DNA of 64,000 nucleotides from an uncultured Flavobacteriaceae bacterium (GCA_947494715.1 CANLWG010000020.1:32158-96157), one strand, 5' to 3'; shown: positions 17,272-26,529, counted from the stretch's first letter. The notes: generated by a model from the letters alone, not told the origin. Translations and numbers: made by a program.

Positions 17272-18743
17272 AGTATGACCTAAGTACTATTGACTTGGTC
17301 ATTATTGTTAGCTATGGTCTTGTGCTATTGGCCATGGGCATCTATTACTTTAAAAAGAGCAAAACCTCTGAACAATTCATGGTCGCTGGCAGGAGTATTC
17401 CTGCGTGGGCGGCCGGCATTGCGGTGATGAGTACTTATACAAGCAGTATTTCCTATATCGCAGTACCGGGAAAAGCCTTCGATGACAACTGGCACCCCTT
17501 GATTTTTGCGCTTACCGCCATTCCGGTGACCTGGTTCGTTACCCAGTTTGTAATTCCACATTATCGGAAGCACAAAATCATATCGGTTTATAGTTATTTG
17601 GAAGAAAAGATAGGAGGCTGGGGTAGAATCTATGCCGCATTTTCCTTCCTATTGTTCATGGTAGGAAGGGTAGCGGTAATCCTTTACCTTTCGTCCATAT
17701 TGCTTACTTCCTTCGTGAATACCGATATCGGTACTGTAATACTAATCGTAGGTGCCGTGACCATCATTTACACCTTAATGGGCGGAATGGAGGCAGTTAT
17801 CTGGACCGATGTAATGCAATCGGTCATTATGATCGGAGGTATTTTCTTTGTAGGGTATGTACTTATTGCGGAAGTTTTTGCACAGCCCGATTATCTGATT
17901 CAAAAAGCACTAGATCAGGGTAAGTTCAGCTTGGGCGATTCCAGTTTTTCGTTCGGTGACCGTACTATTTGGGTGATGCTCATTTACGGTATTACAGAAA
18001 ATGTACGCAACCTCATGGCCGACCAGAACTTTACCCAAAAATACAGTTCCGTCGCTACCGAAAGGGAGGCCAAAAAATCAGTATGGATAGCCATGTTAAT
18101 CTATTTGCCCCTTACCATTATTTTTCTTTTCATCGGTACCGCCCTGTTTTCATATTACGGTGGCAATCTCCACATATTGGATGAAACCATTACCAAGGGC
18201 GACGAAGTATTTCCTTTTTTCATCGCCACGGAACTCCCAATGGGCGTAAAGGGCTTGATGATCTCCGCCATCATGGCTGCTTCAATGAGTACGGTCGATT
18301 CGGCCTTAAATAGTTCCGCTACGGTATGGTATATCGATTTTTACAAAAAATATATCGATCCAAATATCTCTAAAAAGAAGAGTCTCGTCATTTTGCGACT
18401 ATCCACGGTCATATGGGGCATTTTGGGTATTGGCTTTGCTTTATTGATGATAAAGGCCAAGAGTGCGTTGGATGTATGGTGGCAAATTTCGGGTATTTTT
18501 GGTGGGGGTATCTTGGGACTCTTTCTACTTGCCATCTACAACGTAAAAATCACTAGGGTACAAGGCATACTGTCAGTTGCTTTTAGTATAATCATCATTA
18601 TATGGGGTACCTTTCTAAGGGAATTGCCCGAACCCTATAGCTGGGCACAATGCACGCTAGACCCCATTATTATTGGAGCGGCCTCCACGGCCGGACTTAT
18701 AGGACTGGCGTTGTTCTTTGTGGTATTGAACAAGAGAAGATAA
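17268..18743 (+). CDS. Sodium:solute symporter (SSS family)
   Basis: The 491-residue protein has about 13 transmembrane helices and SSS-family features: the early FMVAGRSIPAWAAGIAVMSTYTSSISYIAVPG stretch, GGMEAVIWTDVMQ and AIMAASMSTVDSALNSSATVW, where the serines line the sodium site. Its start overlaps the stop of the lyase gene (ATGA), which indicates coupled translation. It probably imports the substrate of that lyase. SSS members of this subgroup carry sialic acids, sugars or carboxylates; the sequence alone does not decide which. Confidence 0.9.
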   Translation: MKYDLSTIDLVIIVSYGLVLLAMGIYYFKKSKTSEQFMVAGRSIPAWAAGIAVMSTYTSSISYIAVPGKAFDDNWHPLIFALTAIPVTWFVTQFVIPHYRKHKIISVYSYLEEKIGGWGRIYAAFSFLLFMVGRVAVILYLSSILLTSFVNTDIGTVILIVGAVTIIYTLMGGMEAVIWTDVMQSVIMIGGIFFVGYVLIAEVFAQPDYLIQKALDQGKFSLGDSSFSFGDRTIWVMLIYGITENVRNLMADQNFTQKYSSVATEREAKKSVWIAMLIYLPLTIIFLFIGTALFSYYGGNLHILDETITKGDEVFPFFIATELPMGVKGLMISAIMAASMSTVDSALNSSATVWYIDFYKKYIDPNISKKKSLVILRLSTVIWGILGIGFALLMIKAKSALDVWWQISGIFGGGILGLFLLAIYNVKITRVQGILSVAFSIIIIIWGTFLRELPEPYSWAQCTLDPIIIGAASTAGLIGLALFFVVLNKRR

Positions 18744-18844
18744 AGGGATGTTTTAAGCCATTTCTTCAGGCTCCGTTGGCCAGAGAGAACTAATTGAATT
18801 GTTCCTCAAGAAGAGCATGCTTTCCAATTTTGAGCATGAACTTT

Positions 18845-20617
18845 TTACTCCACAATTTCCATCTTCTTCAACAAGAACGATGCATTCATATTTTGGCAAA
18901 TGCCCGCTTTGAACTTATAATCAAAATGCAGTTCATTATCGATGATTTCTGCGTCAAAGTAGTAATTGCGAATTTGATCAAATTCATTTGCCGCATCGCA
19001 TAGGCTCAGATCATGAGTCGCTATTATTCCGGTAGATCGGGAACGGACCAATTTTTCTACAAACTTTCGTGAGCCCTTGGCCTTGTCGGTGCTATTGGTA
19101 CCCTTTAGGATTTCGTCCAACACAATGAAATACCGGTCCTTCCGAATCTCGTCAACAATAAACTTCAAACGCTTCAATTCCGAAAAGAAATACGACTCTT
19201 CGTCTGTCAAAGAATCCGTTGTTCGCATACTTGTTATCAGTTTAATAGGGGAATATCGCGCTTTGGAAGCACAAACGGGAAGCCCGATATTAGCCATCGC
19301 GATTTGGAGCGATACGGTCCTTAAAAAAGTACTTTTACCCGCCATATTGGCTCCCGTAATAATAAAAAACTGTTCCTTCTCGATTTTAAAATCATTTAAA
19401 ATACTTTTACTGGGGTCTAGCAATGGATGCCCGGCCTTTTCCGATTCCAAAATTGTTTCTTCCCCAGATATTGATGGAAAGCTATAGGAGGGATGGTTAA
19501 AGACAAAATTGCCCAGACTATTGTAGGCATCAAAAAAGGCTATGGTTTGGAACCAGCCTTCTACCTTGGGACCATATGATTTAAACCAGTCTTCTATGGC
19601 ATGGGCCAATTGAAGGTCCCGTAACATAAACGCATTTGCCAACAAACCGATAATGATGTTATACCGTTGATCCAAGGCGTTTAACAGTCTGGAAAATTTT
19701 TTTAGAATCTTGGATGCCTTATCCGCTTTTTCTATGATCAGACTTCTTTTTTCGGATAGTAAATCGGATGTAAGCTCCATTTGCTCCAACTCCGCTATCA
19801 ATTTTTGATACTGTTGAAAAGTACTCTGTATTTTGGACGTATCCCATGAAAGCTTGTTTATGTTACTTAAAAATCTTCCGGTAATACCCCACCCTAGAAA
19901 AAACCATCCGACCAAAAACCATCCCGAAACCGTATCCAAAAAATACAGTACCCAAACTATCAGGGACAGAATACTAAAAATCGTGGGCAGGAACTTCATT
20001 ATAGCAGGTACAAAAGGACGATAGTTCTGTATCCATTTTATAATCGTGGTATATTTTGTTTCCGTCCTTACCAAAGTGGCGATGGCCGAAAAATTCTGCC
20101 GCCATTCCGGTATTTGGGACAATTCCTTTAGGGCCTCCTGCTTTTGCGGAATGCTATCTATGGTATTCCCGGTTAAGATTTCCGCCAAGGTTTCACTGCC
20201 CTGATGCAGTGTGGTTCGATTGCAATACTGATAGAAAGAGCCCCTCCCAAACAAATCGATGTCCTGACTAAAGAAATGACCGGAATCCTTGAACTCATTT
20301 CCTTCCGGCAATTGATGGAAATTGCGGTTCAGGACTTCGATTTCGGTTTCATTCATTTGTATTAGCGCCAATAACTTGTCGCGCCGATATTGCAGGTCGG
20401 TATGACGCGAAACCAAGAACAAAAAAAGGATAAACGTGACTAGAACTATGCCCCATACCATTGGGGTATTTCCGAATAAAAAATAAATCCCAATGGCCGC
20501 ACTTGCAAACACTGCCAAACGAATCATACTTGAAGCAAAAAGCCGCCGTTTTACAAGGGATAATGCCGTCTTATGTTTTTTGATTTGTTCAGTGTAGAAC
20601 AGGAAAGCATCTTGCAT
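18845..20617 (-). CDS. Membrane-associated MutS-like ATPase
   Basis: The 590-residue protein ends in a complete MutS-family ATPase domain (about 395-585): the Walker A is GANMAGKST near residue 424, followed by SMRTTDSLTDEESYFFSELKRL, a Walker B FIVLDEILKGTNS, and an ATHDLSL switch. The mismatch-recognition and connector domains of MutS are absent. In their place are two transmembrane segments near residues 31-69 and another pair near 210-255. It therefore belongs to the MutS-related membrane subgroup common in Bacteroidota, whose role is not known; mismatch repair is unlikely. It is convergent with the symporter. Confidence 0.87.
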   Translation of the reverse strand: MQDAFLFYTEQIKKHKTALSLVKRRLFASSMIRLAVFASAAIGIYFLFGNTPMVWGIVLVTFILFLFLVSRHTDLQYRRDKLLALIQMNETEIEVLNRNFHQLPEGNEFKDSGHFFSQDIDLFGRGSFYQYCNRTTLHQGSETLAEILTGNTIDSIPQKQEALKELSQIPEWRQNFSAIATLVRTETKYTTIIKWIQNYRPFVPAIMKFLPTIFSILSLIVWVLYFLDTVSGWFLVGWFFLGWGITGRFLSNINKLSWDTSKIQSTFQQYQKLIAELEQMELTSDLLSEKRSLIIEKADKASKILKKFSRLLNALDQRYNIIIGLLANAFMLRDLQLAHAIEDWFKSYGPKVEGWFQTIAFFDAYNSLGNFVFNHPSYSFPSISGEETILESEKAGHPLLDPSKSILNDFKIEKEQFFIITGANMAGKSTFLRTVSLQIAMANIGLPVCASKARYSPIKLITSMRTTDSLTDEESYFFSELKRLKFIVDEIRKDRYFIVLDEILKGTNSTDKAKGSRKFVEKLVRSRSTGIIATHDLSLCDAANEFDQIRNYYFDAEIIDNELHFDYKFKAGICQNMNASFLLKKMEIVE

Positions 20618-20660
20618 AGATTATCTAAAAATGATAAGACCCAAAGATATGTATTCTATA

Positions 20661-21137
20661 CTAGCTTTTTCCCATGGTATATAGCATGGCTATCTGTCCT
20701 AGGTGATAAATATCGTGTTGTGCAATACTGGGCAAAACATTTCCGAACGTATATTTTTTTCCAGGTACTTTTTCCTCCAATAAATCATCAGATCTATTGG
20801 ACAAGATATGTAGAATGGCCTCCTGCGTTCGCTTAAGTTCGGACTTTAATCCTTCCCATTCCTCGTTGGTTGTGATGTTTACCTCCGTCCAATCGTTAGG
20901 GCCATCTATTATCAAGTCATAGTCAAGGTCGCCTTCCAATTTTTTTAGTACGAACACTCTCCAATTGAGTATATGCCGAACTAGTACTGCAATGGACTTT
21001 GTTCCATATCGTCGTTCATTGACATGCTTCCAATCCAGGGAATCTAATTTTCCCATCAGGGAATCCCCGTACCAAGGCCTGCCATCAAAGCATTCCTTTA
21101 AGTCGTGTACTATGGTTTTTATTTTTTGGTTTGACAT
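20661..21137 (-). CDS. DinB family protein
   Basis: The 158-residue protein is a four-helix-bundle DinB-family protein. Probable metal ligands are His in VRHILNWR and the pair in QHDIYHLGQI. The family includes thiol-dependent metal enzymes, but most members have no known substrate. I chose the ATG at 21137; a GTG one codon upstream is less likely. It lies 43 bp upstream of the MutS-like gene on the same strand and may share its transcript. Confidence 0.82.
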   Translation of the reverse strand: MSNQKIKTIVHDLKECFDGRPWYGDSLMGKLDSLDWKHVNERRYGTKSIAVLVRHILNWRVFVLKKLEGDLDYDLIIDGPNDWTEVNITTNEEWEGLKSELKRTQEAILHILSNRSDDLLEEKVPGKKYTFGNVLPSIAQHDIYHLGQIAMLYTMGKS

Positions 21138-21301
21138 CACAATACTATAGTTTGAACAATAAAGTTATATGTTTTTTATTGACCAAGATGACCCCAGCTT
21201 CACTTTTGAAGGATTATACCAATGGCATGCTCTTATGGACAATAGAAATTCATGAATACGCACTTCATCGATACAAAGCGATTTACTTTTAACTAAGATG
21301 T

Positions 21302-21730
21302 TTAATCTAAAGTTGCCTCAACCCAATCAACCTCATATCGATATATTTTTCCCAAGGAGTCTTTGAAGTATAATTGAATATCATCAAAAATTTCATTTTT
21401 CTGTAAAATGGTGAGCATTCCTTTACTTTCATCCGCTTCAATCTTTTCTTTTCTGATTTTAAGTTCTTCCTGAACAAATGCATGAATGTCCAATATAGCA
21501 ATGGAATCTACATCCTTTGACTCCAGAATCTGAAATGCATGGGTTTGAGGATTGTGCTCGAACAATTCATCTTTCAAATAAAAATCAATATGACCTCCAT
21601 CTTTTTTTACGACTTCCACAGCATAATCTCCATCAAAAAGATTGAAGGAAACATGTATTTTTTGTGCTTTTTGGGCAATTCCATTAGAGGAGACCAGGAA
21701 AATACAGGCCCATAAAATGAACTTATCCAT
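21302..21730 (-). CDS. Small secreted protein, paralogue of the 22399 gene
   Basis: The 142-residue protein starts with a signal peptide ending near GIAQ (about residue 20). I recognise no domain. It is clearly related to the 22399 product: HVSFNLFDGD against HLSFDFLNDD, EHNPQTHAF against YNPDLHDS, and the ending IYRYEVDWVEATLD against IMRYEVDWLETSLD. The ATG at 21730 is preferred over a TTG one codon upstream. It is the last of four small secreted genes behind a secreted HExxH protein, in the same orientation. An immunity-like or accessory role is possible but unproven. Confidence 0.7.
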   Translation of the reverse strand: MDKFILWACIFLVSSNGIAQKAQKIHVSFNLFDGDYAVEVVKKDGGHIDFYLKDELFEHNPQTHAFQILESKDVDSIAILDIHAFVQEELKIRKEKIEADESKGMLTILQKNEIFDDIQLYFKDSLGKIYRYEVDWVEATLD

Positions 21731-21811
21731 CAACTATACTGCTTCTCATAATTTTTAGTTTGGCCCATTAACCCATTATTATCCTCGGGTAATGAACCCT
21801 ACCGTCTTCCC

Positions 21812-22246
21812 TTACTCCTCGAATATCTTCTTCTTCCAGGAAACGGGGTAAAGATGGTAGGAGTCTTCATCCTTTTCCACAATGAAAATTTTCTCGAACA
21901 ATACGTTTGGTCTATCGTAAAGTCGCGCTTTCATTAAACGTTTGTTCAAATCGTCAATTGTATGGTAAGTAAGCCCCTCTCACTCCTCGATGCTGATTTT
22001 TTGTGCTTCCTCTCCTTTTTTATCATAGATGAAATCATTTATCTCGCCCAAGGAGTCCCATCCGAAATTGAAAATGACGGTCAAATCATTTTCTAATCTT
22101 TCCATATCATTTTCATCTACATTAAGAATTTCCGAATCATTGGATTTAATATAGATGGCATCGTTTTCTTGCGCATTTCCATGATTGGAAAAAATCAGCA
22201 ATAGACCAACTAGAAAGCCATACCTAATTACACCTTCTGTTCCCAT
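21812..22246 (-). pseudogene. Small secreted protein gene interrupted by one in-frame TGA
   Basis: From ATG 22246 the frame encodes a signal peptide and 88 residues, then meets TGA at 21980-21982. The same frame stays open for another 55 codons to TAA at 21812. That second part ends FEKIFIVEKDEDSYHLYPVSW, which matches the C-terminal part of the 22399 product (FEKIFLYKKEGSQIMRYEVDW). The total length of about 143 codons equals that of its neighbours. The gene therefore looks like a full paralogue broken by a single nonsense change. A sequencing error or readthrough cannot be excluded. Confidence 0.72.
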
Positions 22247-22398
22247 TTTGTGAAAAATTTGATACAATATTGCGAATTGCAGATTGTTCCTTTGATGTCA
22301 ACCTGTCCCACGCGACAGTACTTCTCAGTGCATTTCATACTAGAATATAACCCATTTTGAACTTCACAAATCTATAATGAAGGGCAATGGCAAATTTT

Positions 22399-22800
22399 TT
22401 AGTCCAAAGACGTTTCCAACCAATCCACTTCATATCGCATAATTTGGGAACCTTCTTTTTTATAAAGAAAAATCTTCTCAAAATAGTCTTTGTAAGGTCG
22501 TATTTTAATGGCTTTTTCAGTGTAATCTTGAGCAACGACTTCGAGACATTTTAACTTAAAATCATCGTATGATCGCACATTCTGTAATGAAGCATCCGAG
22601 TTCAAACGGACAACAGAATCATGAAGATCAGGGTTATATAAAAAACTCGCTTCGCTGTCGATTGTAAATTTGACCGAACCATCTTCATATCGATACATAA
22701 AAATATCTTGATCATCATTAAGAAAATCAAAGGATAAATGGAATGTTTCTGTACCTTGGCAAAACAGTATCGTAACACTAAAAATGAGCTTGTAGACCAT
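22399..22800 (-). CDS. Small secreted protein, paralogue of the 21302 gene
   Basis: The 133-residue protein has a short hydrophobic leader (about 1-15) and no domain I can name. It is related to the 21302 product along its length and to the broken 21812 gene at its C-terminus. Its ATG directly abuts the stop codon of the 22801 gene, so the two are cotranslated. Conserved aromatic and acidic residues near the end (EVDWLE) mark the family. Confidence 0.7.
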   Translation of the reverse strand: MVYKLIFSVTILFCQGTETFHLSFDFLNDDQDIFMYRYEDGSVKFTIDSEASFLYNPDLHDSVVRLNSDASLQNVRSYDDFKLKCLEVVAQDYTEKAIKIRPYKDYFEKIFLYKKEGSQIMRYEVDWLETSLD

Positions 22801-23265
22801 TTACTCCTCAAATATCAAAAACATTTCCCACAGATTAAATTCACCCGATTTTATGGACTCAATGAAAACCATGGAATACGGAAATTCCATAACTTTAAAC
22901 TCATTCTTACTGATATCCTCAATAGTAAACGAGGTTTCTATACCATCAATATTTGCGACCTTTCGAGGTTTCTCATAGGAAACAAATTCATAATAGTTAG
23001 TACTAGGTTGGTCACTTACCAATACGATTTCCTCGTCTTTTAAATGTTCTTTTTTGATTTTTGCATCCTTTGCAAATCCTTTTTCACGATTAGTGTAGTA
23101 CAATATCCTCAAACGAGCTGAAAACCCATTTCCATTTTTTTCAAAACAGAACAAATCTTTATACTGCTCTCTGTCTATCATTATATGTGCTTTTTGGTTT
23201 TTCTGTGAAAATGAAAAAGCACAAGATAATAGTGTTAAAACCAAAAATCTATTTATCAGTATCAT
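22801..23265 (-). CDS. Small secreted protein next to the HExxH lipoprotein
   Basis: The 154-residue protein has a signal peptide ending near FSFSQ (about residue 21). No known domain is visible. Its last 30 residues (MVFIESIKSGEFNLWEMFLIFEE) share the pattern of the neighbouring small proteins, so it may be a distant relative. Only one base separates its ATG from the stop of the 23267 gene, the tightest coupling in the cluster, which makes it the prime candidate partner of that protein. Confidence 0.68.
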   Translation of the reverse strand: MILINRFLVLTLLSCAFSFSQKNQKAHIMIDREQYKDLFCFEKNGNGFSARLRILYYTNREKGFAKDAKIKKEHLKDEEIVLVSDQPSTNYYEFVSYEKPRKVANIDGIETSFTIEDISKNEFKVMEFPYSMVFIESIKSGEFNLWEMFLIFEE

Positions 23266-23266
23266 A

Positions 23267-24775
23267 TCAATTGCATGTTTCTGAACCTAAGCTTTTAAAA
23301 TTATTAATCGTCTTGTTAATACTATTTTTTTCGGAACCAGACAATGAGTTCCATTCAGTTGTGTTTTTTAATCCTTCCCATGCCAAGGACTCATATATAT
23401 TCTGGTTAAGCCCAGGTTGAAACTCCTTCAATATTTCAGTTATAGTATTTCGATAAAAAGATGCCATCTGCTCATGCTGCATTTTATCAATCCCATGACG
23501 TTTGTAAAAATCAAATATCCCAGGATAGTCCCCTTGTGAAAGTCTTCTTTTCCATTCTGCCTGTGTTACCCCTTCCAGATTTCCTCCATTATTTAAAATA
23601 GACATTATTTTCCTATACATTTCAGCATGTATGATTTCATGAACAATGGTTCTGGCAATCGATAAATTGGGTCTTGTAAGATTGTTTGTGTTTACTTTAA
23701 TCGTTATATTATAGTTATCCGGGGGAACAGTTTTGGCATTAACATTATTAGGAAGGGATGCATCTCCCTCGAGTGTCAAATGTGTAACAGGAAATTCAGG
23801 GTCAAACTTCCGAATTGCCTTTCTAAAATTGCCGCTATGGATTTTTAGTTTTTTATACACGCAATCTGCCTTTCCGGTTAGGTTATTTACAATCTTGTAT
23901 TTTTCCTCATAGCCCTCCGGGGTTGTATTGAAAAAAACACTGTTTTGCCGCCACCAACTGTTAAAGGCCGCACTACTCCCACCATTGGGCCGTACCTTTT
24001 CCCTATAAATGGTGGCTCCCCCGTAACCGCCCCCCGAAGAATACACATATTCGTAGGTAGTACCCGTATGTTCGCTCCGTTGGAATTCCCATTGACCATT
24101 GCCCCGGTGATTGAACCAGTCCGTATAATGCTCTACCCGTACCCGGTCATAACCGCCACCACCGCTACAATTTGAATTATACCTTTTTAAGCTCGCCCAA
24201 GATGCGGATTTTCGGGTATTGCAACGGGCCGTTTTTGAAAGGTCCATTTCTGGGACATCTTCCAAGTCTTCGTCCAGGGCACTAGCAACCAATTCTCCTT
24301 TTTCATAGGCCATCACCATGATATTTTTTCCCTCCAAATCATACACATGAACCGTGCCATCCAAACCCGAAGGTTCCAAAAAGGTGGATGCCTCGGATGA
24401 ATTCTCTGTATGCAGCATACGTACTACCCTGTACAATCGTTCCCCACCGTCATATACCACTAACGTTAAGGATTCCGCCTCAAAACGGTCGGAATTTAGT
24501 GCCGTTGGGAATTCCTGGGTGATAGGGAATTCATAGGCCGTACCGGTAACCGAATTCCGCTGCACCGGATTTTCCCAGTCCACTACCATCTCGTTCATAG
24601 GCAGCCCTGCAAGGGGAGCATTAAAGGTAAAGGCCTCCCAACCCGCCTTGATTTCTATTATATCGTTAGCGAGTATATTTTCTATGGATTCCGAAGAATT
24701 CATAGGTTCCCGTTCACAGGAGCCCAGAAATATAAAAAACACTAACAAGATACCCAAAAAAGTATTCCTCTTCAT
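23267..24775 (-). CDS. Secreted lipoprotein with C-terminal HExxH metallopeptidase-like domain
   Basis: The 502-residue protein starts at ATG 24775 (MKRNTFLGILL), which gives a proper lipoprotein signal with lipobox FLGSC; an upstream in-frame start would bury it. The N-terminal half (about 25-185) is a beta-rich region with no family I know, followed by a glycine- and tyrosine-rich linker (YSSGGGYGG, residues about 245-260). The C-terminal part (about 370-500) contains IARTIVHEIIHAEMYRK, an HExxH zinc motif, then DFYKRHG and QHEQMASFYRNTI. From memory this domain recurs at the C-termini of Rhs-type and other polymorphic proteins in Bacteroidota, so it may be a toxin-like peptidase. Four small secreted genes follow on the same strand. 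Toxin activity is inference. Confidence 0.72.
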   Translation of the reverse strand: MKRNTFLGILLVFFIFLGSCEREPMNSSESIENILANDIIEIKAGWEAFTFNAPLAGLPMNEMVVDWENPVQRNSVTGTAYEFPITQEFPTALNSDRFEAESLTLVVYDGGERLYRVVRMLHTENSSEASTFLEPSGLDGTVHVYDLEGKNIMVMAYEKGELVASALDEDLEDVPEMDLSKTARCNTRKSASWASLKRYNSNCSGGGGYDRVRVEHYTDWFNHRGNGQWEFQRSEHTGTTYEYVYSSGGGYGGATIYREKVRPNGGSSAAFNSWWRQNSVFFNTTPEGYEEKYKIVNNLTGKADCVYKKLKIHSGNFRKAIRKFDPEFPVTHLTLEGDASLPNNVNAKTVPPDNYNITIKVNTNNLTRPNLSIARTIVHEIIHAEMYRKIMSILNNGGNLEGVTQAEWKRRLSQGDYPGIFDFYKRHGIDKMQHEQMASFYRNTITEILKEFQPGLNQNIYESLAWEGLKNTTEWNSLSGSEKNSINKTINNFKSLGSETCN

Positions 24776-25041
24776 ATTTCTAATTTTTAAACCATTGATA
24801 AACAATGTGTTGTTTGACTTTGCCAAATTAGAAAATGAAGAGTCTCCCAAATAAAAACCGAAGTGATTTTTCGATTAAAATCTCAATTCATAGGACAAAG
24901 CTTCAATTGAACCGTATTTTAACGATAAAAATAGATTGTTAAACGGAAATAAAATATAGATATAGAGAAAAAATACGCTATTTTGGATTGTAATTTTGGA
25001 AAATAAGGCAAAAAAGTATCCTAAAGTCATGTATTTGGGTA
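24776..25041. other. Upstream region of the HExxH lipoprotein gene
   Basis: These 266 AT-rich bases hold no supported gene. They should contain the promoter of the 23267-24775 cluster (minus strand) and the tail of the MmcQ gene transcript. I see no clear terminator hairpin. Confidence 0.4.
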
Positions 25042-25401
25042 TCAACCCAGGCCGTCCAACTCGGCCCTTAGTTTTTTGGTGAATTTGGAGACCACCAAAT
25101 CATAGGAGTGATCTACCAACTCCCTAATCAACTTTGGGGGAAGGTGTTCCAAATACAGGGTGTTCCAGTGTACCTTGCTCATATGGTAGCCTGGGATAAT
25201 GGTCCCATCGTATTCTTCCCTCAAGGCAATGGCCCGTTCCGGGTCACACTTTAAGTTTACCTGTGGTGGAATACGGTCCAGGGCACTTAGCGCGAACATT
25301 TTACCCATCACCTTAAAAACAAGGGCGTCCGGACCAAAGGGAAGTTCTTCAGTTACCCCTTTTTTAGCCATACAATAGTTTCTGAATTCCTCAATGTTCA
25401 T
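25042..25401 (-). CDS. MmcQ/YjbR family protein
   Basis: The 119-residue protein is a CyaY-like-fold MmcQ/YjbR protein: the N-terminal MNIEEFRNYCMAKKGVTEELPFG, the KMFALSALD strand and the GYHMSKVHWNTLYLE motif are all typical. The ATG at 25401 fits the family start; an in-frame TTG six codons upstream is less likely. The family has been proposed to bind DNA, but its role is unclear. It is likely cytoplasmic. Confidence 0.88.
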   Translation of the reverse strand: MNIEEFRNYCMAKKGVTEELPFGPDALVFKVMGKMFALSALDRIPPQVNLKCDPERAIALREEYDGTIIPGYHMSKVHWNTLYLEHLPPKLIRELVDHSYDLVVSKFTKKLRAELDGLG

Positions 25402-25490
25402 ATCAAGAGTACTTGTCAATTCGCTACGAATCCTAAAAAATCGATGCCCGAATCCTTTTATCCAAGAGCCAGGTTTTCCCTAAGCATTTC

Positions 25491-25886
25491 TTAAATCCCC
25501 TTGGAATCATAAACGATTACTTTTTTCCATAAATCGCTGGACTCTTCTATAAACAATTTATGTGGTGCTTCATCCTGATAGTTTTGCTGTGTCTCCGCAG
25601 ATTCAAACGTTACGATCAGGGAATAGGTAAAAGATCCGTCCACTACATCGCGACTAGCCTTGGGGGGCTTACCTATGAAATTGGTCTTGGCATATTCCGA
25701 GTTATCCAAGAACTTTTGGAGCGAGGTTTCAAAAGCCTTGCGATCTTCTGAACTATCCGGGCTCTTCAACCAGAAATATACAGTATGTGCAAAATGAGGA
25801 TCAAATTCTTTCATATTCGTTTTGGTTTGGCCATAACAGCTTATGGTAAGGGTTAAAAATAATAAAGGATACATCAATTTTTTCAT
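25491..25886 (-). CDS. Secreted Dabb-like (stress-responsive alpha/beta-barrel) protein
   Basis: The 131-residue protein begins MKKLMYPLLFLTLTISCYG, a lipoprotein-type leader. The rest is a dimeric alpha/beta-barrel (Dabb) domain: HTVYFWLKSPDSSEDRKAFETSLQKF, then FTYSLIVTFESAE and PHKLFIEESSDLWKKVIVYDS. The ATG at 25886 is chosen because the frame upstream overlaps the DUF4230 gene and lacks a signal. The gap to that gene is 10 bp, so the two are probably cotranscribed. Function is not known. Confidence 0.82.
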   Translation of the reverse strand: MKKLMYPLLFLTLTISCYGQTKTNMKEFDPHFAHTVYFWLKSPDSSEDRKAFETSLQKFLDNSEYAKTNFIGKPPKASRDVVDGSFTYSLIVTFESAETQQNYQDEAPHKLFIEESSDLWKKVIVYDSKGI

Positions 25887-25896
25887 TCGTCTTGTG

Positions 25897-26529
25897 TTAT
25901 TTTTTCGTGTCATCAAATAGTTTTTTCTGTTCATTCGAGATTTCCAAAGCGGAATAATCCAAGGTCCAGCCAATGGTCTCCACAATTTTTTCAATGAGCA
26001 GAACAGCCTCCAAGACTTCTCGTCTTGCCGTTTCCATAAGACCGCTCTCCGGGATCTTCTCCTTGATGTGTTTTTTGGCCTCTTGGTTTAAACTAGTAAG
26101 GTCGTCCGGTGTAAAGGAATTGAAAAGCCCATTCTTGATATCATAAAACTCCAATTCCGGTTCTATGGACAACACTTCCGGTTGGGGAAAGTTGGTGAGG
26201 ATTATTTTTTTCTTTTCGGTGTCGGAGTGCATCAAAACTTTTTGAAGGTCATACCCTATCTGGGCCTTGGCATTGATAACGACAAGTGCCTTCTTTTTGC
26301 TGCTCACCAAGTTCATAAACCCTTCCTTGGTATTTTCATACTTATAGATTTCCGCAAAATCGCCTTCAACGGAAATCAACTTGCAAACACTTTTTATTTT
26401 TTCCAACAATACCGTAGACTGATGACGGGTCAACTCCTTGCTCTTCTTTTTGCGGAAAAAAGAAAAAATCCAATACATCATGATTGCTCCTAAAACCAGG
26501 CCTAGGAATATTTCCAAAATATTGTCCAT
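25897..26529 (-). CDS. DUF4230 domain protein
   Basis: The 210-residue protein has one N-terminal transmembrane helix (about 5-23) followed by a soluble DUF4230 domain (about 45-190, with the KALVVINAKAQIGYDLQKV and NFPQPEVLSIEPELEFYDIKNGLFNSF runs). Members are widespread in Bacteroidota and Firmicutes. No role is established. It lies ahead of the Dabb gene with a 10-bp gap. Confidence 0.87.
   Translation of the reverse strand: MDNILEIFLGLVLGAIMMYWIFSFFRKKKSKELTRHQSTVLLEKIKSVCKLISVEGDFAEIYKYENTKEGFMNLVSSKKKALVVINAKAQIGYDLQKVLMHSDTEKKKIILTNFPQPEVLSIEPELEFYDIKNGLFNSFTPDDLTSLNQEAKKHIKEKIPESGLMETARREVLEAVLLIEKIVETIGWTLDYSALEISNEQKKLFDDTKK

Noticed and set aside
21980..21982. TGA as a selenocysteine codon in the small secreted gene
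   Set aside because: No SECIS-like hairpin is visible after it and the paralogues have no cysteine or selenocysteine at this place.
24776..24850. Upstream start for the HExxH lipoprotein
   Set aside because: It would add 25 residues ahead of a clear lipoprotein signal peptide and so block export.
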